NCBI GenBank assembly: GCA_015060975.1
Contig: SUXI01000003.1
Location: 183,279-247,278 of the forward strand
Length of the DNA: 64,000 nt
Reading direction: 5' to 3'
Source of the DNA: Bacteroidales bacterium
Lineage (GTDB): Bacteria; Bacteroidota; Bacteroidia; Bacteroidales; Muribaculaceae
Within the stretch, counting starts at the first letter, position 1. Every line of letters starts with the position of its first letter. The notes beneath the pieces were generated by a model that saw only the letters and a list, made by a program, of their open reading frames with translations, was not told the origin of the DNA and made no database searches. Positions 57,501 to 64,000 of this stretch are shown in pieces. Both the position numbers and the translations under genes were made by a program.

Positions 57501-60170
57501 AATGGACAAGGAAAAGAATCGGCAATGATTTTGGACATGTATTCTATTGCGATTGAAAAAATCAAACACCATAGCTTCAATTTGCAATTTTACAAACCCT
57601 CAAGATATGTTGATTTTGAAATGCCATACTTTTTCAATAATAGCACATATATCTATAGTAAATTATCGAATAATCATCAATGCGTAGAAATAACCAAGCC
57701 ACGATTTAATATGTATGGCGAATCGCTAATCGGAAACAATCATTATCACGATAGAATAATGTTGCGCACTTATTCTTCAAATAATTTATCAAAAACAATG
57801 TCAAAGGGCATTAATGGTGTAGCCATAGAAGAAAGTGCCGATAGCGATATCATTAACGAAGAGGTTGAGACAAAAAAACAAAACATTGCGGCAGTATCAT
57901 CGACCGAAGATGCGTCTAATGTCAATATACCTCTTCGTGAAAACGAAACGCCATTGGCATTCTTCCGTCCAAAGCTCACATCCGACACTCTTGGAAACTT
58001 AACATGCTCATTTACCGTACCAAATGCCAATACTACATGGTTATTCAACGCCATTGCCTATAACAAAGATTTGGAGGTAGCCCACTTTGCTCGCAAAGTG
58101 TTGGCTAATAAGCCAATTATGGTGCAACCAAATATGCCTCGTTTCCTTCGCAATGGAGACAAAGCAACAATCAAAGCCTCGGTGATGAATAATAGTGATA
58201 GTGCATTAATTATCACTACAATCATAGAATTATTTGACCCAACAACAGCAAAAAACATCACGACCCATCGTCAAATTGATACAATACCGGCATCTCAATC
58301 CATATTAGCATCTATAGAGATAACCGCACCCAACGATGTCTCGATGATAGGTTATCGCATTAAGTCATTCTGTGAGAATTTTGGCGACGGAGAACAATCT
58401 TTAATACCGATGCTCCCTGCTACCTCGTCTGTAATAGAGTCAACTACATTCTACATTGGGGCACACGAACATAGCTACACGCAAAAACTCCCATCAATGC
58501 CCTCTGAGGCAAAAGTTACACTCGAATTTTGCGAAAACCCCACTTGGTATGCCGTAACAGCATTGCCGGGACTAAACAAGAACCAATCACGCACCTCAAT
58601 TTCGGCTGCAATGGCGATATATTCAGTTGCTATTACCGATGGAATTATTAGACAAAACCCGCAAATTGCCAATGCATTATATGAATGGCAACACTCCGAT
58701 AAAACCGACTCTACTCTCGTGTCGATGTTAAGCCGCAATCAAGACCTTAAGAATATGCTTTTGAGTGCCACTCCATGGATGCAAGATGCTGAAACCGATA
58801 CCGAAAGAATGGCACGATTATCTCTTTTATTCAACAAAGCCGAGATTAAAACATCGCTTGATAAAAACATTCATCTACTTGCCACCTTGCAACGCAATGG
58901 CGGCGGTTGGGCGTGGATTGCCGAAAGCAACGAAGCATCATTGTGGGCATCTCTTTCAATACTTGAAAATTTGGGACACTTGAAAAAACTTGGATTCTTG
59001 CCCAAAGACCAAAGGCTCAACTCAATGATTGAAAATGCATTAAAGTATATCGATGCCGAATATGTTCAACAATTCAAAAAATACCCTAAAGGAGATTACA
59101 GCCTGTATGTTTTAATTCGCGACATGTTTCCCGAATATAAGCAGTCAACAGCTGCAAAAAGGGTGACAAATGCTACAATACAACAAATCATCGGCAATTG
59201 GAAACAATATTCTCTCGTAAAAAAAGCTACCTCTGCCATTATTTTAAATAACAATGGCTACAATTCATCGGCTCGTGGCATTCTTAATTCTCTCAACGAG
59301 TTTTCACAATCAACACCGGCTCGTGGTATGTGGTGGCCTGCAGTCGAAAATAATAATAGTTGGAATTTTGACAAAATACTTTCTCACACCAATATTATGG
59401 ACGCATATATTCAAATCACACCTAACGATTCCAACATCGACCTAATGCGTCAATGGCTCATTCTTAATAAAGAAGCCAACGATTGGGGTGCATCATCAAC
59501 CACAGGTTATGTGATATACACTCTGCTCAATTCGGGTAGTCGTTGGACCAATAAAGCACTTGGTTGTGAAATAACACTCAATAATGAAAATATCACTCCA
59601 TCTCATTTTGACAACATTACCGGATATATAAAAAGCGATATTTCAAACCTCTCGCCATCGGGCAAAAAACTCACCATTGCCAAACATGGCAGTCAACCGG
59701 CTTGGGGAGCCATATATCAACAATACAATGCCGATATGAGCGATATTAAATCAGTAGCCGGAAATGATATTTCCATCGAAAAAACTTTATTGAAAAAAGT
59801 TGATGATAAGTGGGTAATAGCATCAGACTATAAAGTGGGCGATGTTATTAGAATACAACTCACTATCAAGGCGAAACGAGATATAGATTATGTAACGATC
59901 ACCGACGAATGTGCCGCATGCCTTGAGCCAACCGAACAATTGCCTCGTCCCATTTTCTATGAAGGAATATTTTTCTATCGAGAAAATCGTAATGACGCAA
60001 CCAATATATTTGTCACCAATCTACCTAAAGGCACATATCTGCTCAGCTACGATATGTATGTCAATAACGAAGGCGAATTTGCATCGGGCATCGCTACCAT
60101 TCAAAGTCAATACGCTCCTCAAATTACAGCACATTCTGCCGGAAACACCATAAAAGTAATGCAAAAGTAA
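54522..60170 (+). CDS. Alpha-2-macroglobulin-like protein without a thioester
   Basis: 1882 residues with a signal peptide (MRISIKVSFLLIFTILFSI). An N-terminal 350-residue helical region typical of Bacteroidetes homologues is followed by MG2-type domains (LWVINAKTGKVINNADINIFE; ALPLYHPGDTVAWSAVVYSY near 570), the A2M core (FRPKLTSDTLGNLTCSFTVPNANTTWLFNAIAYNKDLE near 1150), and an alpha/alpha thioester-domain-like toroid (about 1340-1640). Where thioester proteins have CxEQ, the sequence reads LPGLNKNQSRTSIS near 1348, with no Cys. It probably acts as an envelope protein that traps or tethers proteases, or has a structural role. The body is AT-rich compared with the nuo/atp genes. Confidence 0.88.
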   Translation: MRISIKVSFLLIFTILFSINFSASEINKPDFAYPKQVVQQSESNLNKALKDGNGNAVVRSLIDYSIAQLRINTDSIHSVINKIEHVVAKEKNPCTKALLNTLLCQIYTNIYLENKYNIDRRTNVSSITPLDITQWSKKDFENKVFLLCDNALQDADAIKKSELRNYGDLITYNNLTFIYYPTLYDFIANRIIENIENLYGSDLYTTEILPLDKFLTSSTSNSNSFYCRVYSLYKDVLAFHLNDIAPLIHWDLERIENSYNTSAIIRENNNNSVSQVNQRDNAVKYLYNTYKQFEYASLALIYQWDKLYQNTDSFNKSIFYNLLKKRLSQFPAFSGNCEIRNILNEIEQQKIMLKFPHQTIPNDTLLIDISNTNCKSLKVDILRLPDDIGYKNRYSYKNGAAPQVYKSFVVNCDSIIPFSINQNIKTTISQPGYYSIIAYNNDIKKDLNNLEIIYCSELTSVSANSFSEESRLWVINAKTGKVINNADINIFEHSSLITKNKPLFSTKSTRDGILKFEKKNKNTLYYAISRGDDKYAPYSSLYIPNSNNDTTWTDQATCFTALPLYHPGDTVAWSAVVYSYKHEAQKLVANKTYTISFRDANYMQIDTAIVITDNWGRIEGKFSIPTDRLTGNYSINIIGRFNRNIASTSFMVSDYKLPTFDVKLSDITKQENGKCLISGEVRSFSGFALSDATIHLNLQYREYQFYYHQPFINILNDTTTTDINGKFSFSVDLPNISTEDKAIYNAEIIATSPNGESQKANRTFTNGNSFYIFAYGLEAAPIEVTKQTKLNVALNTLSNTSVDGTIYYSIINDYDKEIKKGYFSTTNPIVDWSGIASGKYKIKLHSIDPTATDTVTNEIRLYRLSDALPPINKGIWLQHEKYTITNDNSVEFYYGSTFSDGDILYLLYDDKKIYDQRWIKAKAGIHKSRILLPKDINEATVKLIAINDYNCYHTSAKINRTNANKGITINAQSFRDKIIPGSDEQWTFNVSDTNGQGKESAMILDMYSIAIEKIKHHSFNLQFYKPSRYVDFEMPYFFNNSTYIYSKLSNNHQCVEITKPRFNMYGESLIGNNHYHDRIMLRTYSSNNLSKTMSKGINGVAIEESADSDIINEEVETKKQNIAAVSSTEDASNVNIPLRENETPLAFFRPKLTSDTLGNLTCSFTVPNANTTWLFNAIAYNKDLEVAHFARKVLANKPIMVQPNMPRFLRNGDKATIKASVMNNSDSALIITTIIELFDPTTAKNITTHRQIDTIPASQSILASIEITAPNDVSMIGYRIKSFCENFGDGEQSLIPMLPATSSVIESTTFYIGAHEHSYTQKLPSMPSEAKVTLEFCENPTWYAVTALPGLNKNQSRTSISAAMAIYSVAITDGIIRQNPQIANALYEWQHSDKTDSTLVSMLSRNQDLKNMLLSATPWMQDAETDTERMARLSLLFNKAEIKTSLDKNIHLLATLQRNGGGWAWIAESNEASLWASLSILENLGHLKKLGFLPKDQRLNSMIENALKYIDAEYVQQFKKYPKGDYSLYVLIRDMFPEYKQSTAAKRVTNATIQQIIGNWKQYSLVKKATSAIILNNNGYNSSARGILNSLNEFSQSTPARGMWWPAVENNNSWNFDKILSHTNIMDAYIQITPNDSNIDLMRQWLILNKEANDWGASSTTGYVIYTLLNSGSRWTNKALGCEITLNNENITPSHFDNITGYIKSDISNLSPSGKKLTIAKHGSQPAWGAIYQQYNADMSDIKSVAGNDISIEKTLLKKVDDKWVIASDYKVGDVIRIQLTIKAKRDIDYVTITDECAACLEPTEQLPRPIFYEGIFFYRENRNDATNIFVTNLPKGTYLLSYDMYVNNEGEFASGIATIQSQYAPQITAHSAGNTIKVMQK

Positions 60171-60202
60171 TTTTGTTTTATGAGTATAGTTTTTTAATTT
60201 TG
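60171..60202 (+). promoter_or_regulatory. Promoter of murI, immediately before the start codon
   Basis: TTTTG (60171-60175), a 19-base spacer and TAATTTTG (60195-60202). The ATG of murI is at 60207, so the transcript would begin at or within a few bases of the start codon. The promoter begins one base after the preceding stop codon. Confidence 0.75.
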
Positions 60203-60206
60203 CATT

Positions 60207-61046
60207 ATGGTAAAATTAAATGACAAACCGGGACCAATTGGTGTTTTTGATTCAGGGTATGGAGGGCTTACAATCTTGTCCGAAATACAGCGTGCCATGC
60301 CCCATTACAACTATATCTACTTAGGCGATAATGCACGTGCGCCATACGGTACACGGTCATTTGAAATTGTTTATCGGTTCACTCTTCAAGCCGTAAACTA
60401 TCTGTTTGAGCAAGGCTGTCATTTAGTGATTTTGGCATGTAACACCGCTTCGGCTAAGGCACTTCGCACCATACAACAAAAAGACTTGCCACTCATTGAC
60501 CCCAATCGTCGAGTGCTTGGAGTCATTCGTCCGACGGTTGAAAAAGTTGGCGAAATCTCAAACAACGGTAATATTGGCGTATTTGGTACTCCGGGAACAA
60601 TACAAAGCCAATCATATAACATTGAAATCGCCAAACTATACCCCCATTTTAACACATACGGCAATAGTTGCCCCATGTGGGTGCCATTGGTCGAGAATCG
60701 TGAGGCCGACCGCCCCGGTGCCGATTATTTCGTGAAACAAGAAGTTGACAACCTTTTTAGACGACAGCCCGATATTGATACCGTTCTGCTTGCATGCACT
60801 CACTATCCATTGTTATATGATAAAATTCGTCAATATGTACCACTATCGGCTCAAGTGATAAAGCAAGGAGAGATTATAGCCGAAAGCCTTGTTGATTATA
60901 TGCATCGTCACCCCGAAATAGATGCCCGTTGCACTCGTGGAGGTGCTACCCGATATCTAACGACCGAAAACGCCGCAAAATTCTCAGAAATGGCAAGCAT
61001 ATTTCTCAATCGCCCCATTTCTGCATCACAAATCGAATTGAAGTAA
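60207..61046 (+). CDS. murI: Glutamate racemase
   Basis: Makes D-glutamate for peptidoglycan. 279 residues with GVFDSGYGGLTIL near 13-25, the first catalytic Cys in ACNTASAKALR near 80 and the second in LLACTHYPLL near 195. The next in-frame Met is far inside the fold, so ATG 60207 is the only reasonable start even though the promoter -7 box ends 4 bases before it. Confidence 0.95.
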   Translation: MVKLNDKPGPIGVFDSGYGGLTILSEIQRAMPHYNYIYLGDNARAPYGTRSFEIVYRFTLQAVNYLFEQGCHLVILACNTASAKALRTIQQKDLPLIDPNRRVLGVIRPTVEKVGEISNNGNIGVFGTPGTIQSQSYNIEIAKLYPHFNTYGNSCPMWVPLVENREADRPGADYFVKQEVDNLFRRQPDIDTVLLACTHYPLLYDKIRQYVPLSAQVIKQGEIIAESLVDYMHRHPEIDARCTRGGATRYLTTENAAKFSEMASIFLNRPISASQIELK

Positions 61047-61065
61047 ACTATTGTAATTGTTTATT

Positions 61066-62759
61066 ATGAAACACATCTTCGCCATCATATTATCCATTAT
61101 GTTGCTCACTGCCTGTGGCGAAAGCGAGCGTGTGCAATTTGGACAATTGCAACAAATCGATTCGATTGCCGAAGTTAATGTCGATAGCGCAATCGTCTTG
61201 CTCAATGCGATAAATCGCGACTCACTTTCGAGCAATGACAACAAATATTATTTCGATTTATTACAAATTCGAGCCAGCGATAAGGCGTATATCGCTCACA
61301 CTTCCGATTCGGCAATTCTATCTGTTATCAATTATTTTGAAAATCACGATTTCAACAACCTGCTACCCATTGCATACTATTATGGCGGTCGCGTATATTC
61401 CGACCTCGGTGACGCTCCACAAGCCCTCGAATATTTCCAAAAAGCATTGGACTGCGAGAGCACGAATACTAATCTTTTATTAAATGGGAAAATTTCTAGT
61501 CAAATGGGACAACTTATGATAAAGACTCAATTATATCATCAAGCTAAATATAAATTCAAGGAAGCTATATCTTATAATATTAAATCTAATGATAGTTTAG
61601 CTTTAATGTTTAATTATTCAAATCTCGGGTCCGCATACAAATGGGTAGAAAAACCCGATAGTTCTATCTATTTTATAAAAAAAGCTATTGATATTGCTAC
61701 ACAAAAAAACATCAATAATGAATATAAAATGCTAATGCATTGCCATATTGCATCTGTTTATGCCTATAAAAAAGACTTTATTCGAGCCAAAATAGAATTA
61801 GAAAAATGCATTTCTTTTTTTTACACACCAAAAAATCAAATATATGCTTATTGTATCGCTTGTAATATATATATAGCAATTTAGATGACTTAACAAATGC
61901 TCGAATATATGCTGAGAAAATAATTAAACATGATCCTAATAATCGAGTTGCGCATGGCGTATTTGTTTCTATTGCTAAAAAAACAAATAAGTCAAATTTA
62001 TTATATCCTCATTTAGATCAATACCTCTCTTGCATTGATTCTTTAAATAAGTCAACAACAAAAGAAGCTATTATCCATCAAAATTCATTTTACAATTACA
62101 ATCTTAAACATAAAGAGAACATACGCCTGCTAAATTCCCAATATTCACTTAAAATCTCTATTTCTATTATTCTTTTTATATGTATATTATTAATACTTAT
62201 TCTCATTATAATTTTTCGACGTAATAAAACATTAAAACATAAACTCGCACTACAATTGACTATTATAAACCAAATAAAACAACAAGTAAATCCGGGCAAT
62301 ACTCATAATATAATAAATAGTTCAAATTACAATGAATATAAATCAATTTCTGAGATTAAAAATGAGTTAAAAGATTCTTTTAATAAAATTATTTCTACTC
62401 CGAAAAAACACTCATTTATTCAACCCCAAATTTTAGAATCAGAAATCGTAAATAGATTCAAATATTTATGTGAAATTTACGAAAATCCAAAGAAACAGGA
62501 TTGGGATAGTTTAGATTCTTTTATCAATCATATTTCACCTAATTTTCGATATTATCTGCATTTATTAAAACCTGATATTAGCTCCCACCTATATAAAGTA
62601 TGCCTATTAACCAAATGCAATTTTTCTCAAAATGAGATTGCAAAATTAACAAATCATAATATCCAATCTATATATAGTTGTAAAAAAAGGCTATGTAAAT
62701 CCATTTTCGCCATTGAAACTACCACAACAAATCTCGATTTGTTTATTTGTTCATTATAA
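61066..62759 (+). pseudogene. TPR membrane regulator with C-terminal HTH, split by a 2-base frameshift
   Basis: The 5' part from ATG 61066 encodes a lipoprotein-like signal (MKHIFAIILSIMLLTAC) and several TPR motifs (LPIAYYYGGRVYSDLGDAPQALEYFQKAL; FNYSNLGSAYKWVEKPDSSIYFIKKAI) and stops at 61884. The rest continues in another frame to 62759: more TPR-like helices, a membrane helix (ISIILFICILLILILIIIF), then a cytoplasmic part ending in a LuxR-like helix-turn-helix (NFSQNEIAKLTNHNIQSIYSCKKRL). The frames join at a (TA)5 run, 61866-61875; removing one TA gives a single 563-codon protein. The domain order matches known Bacteroidales TPR-HTH regulators. It may be a decayed gene, a slippage-controlled gene or a sequence error. 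Confidence 0.82.
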
Positions 62760-62879
62760 GCAACTTATGATGGGCAAAATTAAATGCATAAAAAATGCAT
62801 AATCAAAATATCCAATAATCTGCACCAATTATAGTAGTTTTAGGCTATAATTTTTTGTTTAATTAATAATTTATAAACT

Positions 62880-63260
62880 ATGAGAAAGTTTTTTCTAATT
62901 ATTGCTTTTTTATGTTCTGTTAGTTGCTTAAATGCAAATGATTTTTTGATGGAAATTCCATTAGATGACAATTACACAAAAGAACAACCGACAGATCCTG
63001 ATCCTGTAAATGACCGAAATTTGTCGCTCATTATTTCAGCATCTATTAATAGGGATTTTATCATGTTAAACTCCAATTTATCAATCTCAAATTTTTACTT
63101 TTATATAACAAATGCCAATAATTGTATTATATTCTCAGCATATTCAGCACATCAGTCTATTTCCCACACATTTAACAACATTAATTTAACCGAGGATGAG
63201 GAATATACAATTTTTGTCGTGATTGGAGATTCTTGCTACTCGGGAAGTTTCGCCCTATAA
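62880..63260 (+). CDS. DUF3244-type small secreted protein
   Basis: 126 residues with a signal peptide (MRKFFLIIAFLCSVSCLNA) and a short beta-rich domain (LSLIISASINRDFIMLNSNLSISNFYFYITNANNCIIFSAYS) as in DUF3244 proteins. The Cys in the leader is at SVSC, so a lipoprotein is possible but the context is not a good lipobox. Small proteins of this kind are often encoded beside C10 peptidases, as here; an inhibitory or accessory role is inference. Confidence 0.7.
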   Translation: MRKFFLIIAFLCSVSCLNANDFLMEIPLDDNYTKEQPTDPDPVNDRNLSLIISASINRDFIMLNSNLSISNFYFYITNANNCIIFSAYSAHQSISHTFNNINLTEDEEYTIFVVIGDSCYSGSFAL

Positions 63261-63304
63261 CAAGTAATTTCGCAACCAAATTATCCTTGTTATTATATGC
63301 ACCC

Positions 63305-63333
63305 GGCACACGGGGCAACTCGCTTCGTGTGCC
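63305..63333. repeat. Palindromic hairpin between the DUF3244 and C10 genes
   Basis: The arms GGCACACG (63305-63312) and CGTGTGCC (63326-63333). The arm sequence resembles the palindromic end of the repeat at 5374-5391. It has no T run. Confidence 0.6.
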
Positions 63334-63412
63334 TTTAGTTAATTTTGTCAACAATTTATTCTTAAAATCCCTTTTTACAGATATTTATTAATTCTTTTAA
63401 ATTTATATCATC

Positions 63413-64000
63413 ATGAAAGTACTTAACTTATCTTTGTTCATTTGTTTATTATTCAGTATTTGTTCATGTGGAGAGGAAGATGTTTTAACTTCTCAAGATA
63501 TAAATAATCAACCACTCTCTATAACAAATGATTCCACTTTCTTTCGTACTGAAGCTGAAGCTGTTTTTTCTGCAATAAACACACTCTCTGAAATGTACCC
63601 AAACGACAACCGAGTCTCACAACGCCCAAAATCTTTAAAAATTAAAAATGTTAATCACATTAAAAATAGCTACTCTACATCAACCAATAGTCCCGGATTT
63701 TACATTATAAATTTTGATGGAGGTGGATTTGCGATGATTTCTAATGACACCAGAGCCACTGAAGTATATGCATATTCCAATGAGGGGAATCTAAATTTAG
63801 GTTCTAATAACAATGTTGATTATTATCTATCATTAGCTAATGATTATCTGAATTATGAAATTGCAAACTCTAACAGAGCTTCATTCATTCCAATCACCCC
63901 CGCCCCTTCTGACCCTGAAAATCCGGAACATTATGCATTGGTGCTGCATGGGGATCACTATTGTCATAAAATGCCAATAAATGAAGTTATAACAGGATCT
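63413..64000 (+). CDS. C10 (streptopain-like) peptidase lipoprotein, 5' part
   Basis: An open frame of 196 codons from ATG 63413 to the window end. It has a lipoprotein signal (lipobox FSIC-SC with Cys 19, then GEED, an acidic stretch compatible with surface export), then a Spi-type propeptide: FRTEAEAVFSAINTLSEMYP and FYIINFDGGGFAMISNDTRATEVYAYSNEGNL are close to the inhibitor prodomain of C10 peptidases. The catalytic Cys and His domain would lie beyond the edge, so protease activity is inferred from the prodomain and the DUF3244 neighbour. Confidence 0.75.
   Translation, partial: MKVLNLSLFICLLFSICSCGEEDVLTSQDINNQPLSITNDSTFFRTEAEAVFSAINTLSEMYPNDNRVSQRPKSLKIKNVNHIKNSYSTSTNSPGFYIINFDGGGFAMISNDTRATEVYAYSNEGNLNLGSNNNVDYYLSLANDYLNYEIANSNRASFIPITPAPSDPENPEHYALVLHGDHYCHKMPINEVITGS

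Noticed and set aside
62256..62759. Independent 167-codon gene with a TTG start
   Set aside because: It is the in-frame C-terminal part of the broken TPR regulator, not a separate gene; the membrane helix lies just before it in the same frame.

Overview
The window reads as a chromosomal piece of a Bacteroidales bacterium, most likely of the Muribaculaceae type. Evidence: many genes are preceded by the Bacteroidetes promoter signature (TTTG or TTG, 19-20 bases, then TAnnTTTG); complex I has a fused NuoCD and no NuoE/F/G; surface and secreted proteins are typical of the order (BspA-type leucine-rich repeats with a sorting-tail-like end, a TonB receptor with a surface lipoprotein, an alpha-2-macroglobulin-like protein, DUF3244 next to a C10 peptidase). 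The family assignment is inference. No rRNA, CRISPR array, prophage or transposase gene was seen.

Layout. 1-120 is the tail of an AraC-type regulator. 148-6988 (minus strand) is an [FeFe]-hydrogenase cluster in the order hydA, hydE, hydG, hydF. It is interrupted by a DUF1016 nuclease gene that sits exactly inside the 5' end of hydF and is bracketed by an 82-bp duplication of that end. hydE is flanked by inverted copies of a 64-bp intergenic repeat. 7107-12699 holds rpsA (minus) and, divergently, metH. 12806-14163 is rnz-tadA, followed by an acidic pRiA4b ORF-3-like protein. 15011-17319 (minus) is an acyltransferase gene overlapping ugd. 17556-17871 has two identical tRNA-Gly genes and a tRNA-Leu. 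18173-20860 (minus) is a large BspA-like protein, followed by an intergenic region with a perfect 19-bp inverted repeat and a strong promoter.

21320-25348 carries zupT, a TonB-dependent receptor and a lipoprotein. 25660-42653 is a 17-kb energy block in which the whole F1Fo ATP synthase operon (atpDCBEFHAG) lies between nuoH and nuoI of the complex I operon (nuoABCDH ... nuoIJKLMN), all on one strand. 42832-45246 is a glycerate permease and glycerate kinase pair. 45385-46602 (minus) is an OmpA-family protein. Divergent from it are dxr-rseP-rlmI-like and an M49 peptidase lipoprotein.

52913-54407 is an ECF sigma factor with a single-span membrane protein and a small secreted Spy/CpxP-like protein. 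Then come the 1882-residue alpha-2-macroglobulin-like protein and murI, whose promoter suggests an almost leaderless mRNA. The right end has a TPR membrane regulator broken by a 2-base shift in a TA run, a DUF3244 protein, and the 5' part of a C10-type peptidase lipoprotein cut by the window edge.

The strongest candidate for something undescribed is the DUF1016 insertion: it behaves like a self-contained mobile gene that targets the P-loop codons of hydF and rebuilds the gene it enters.
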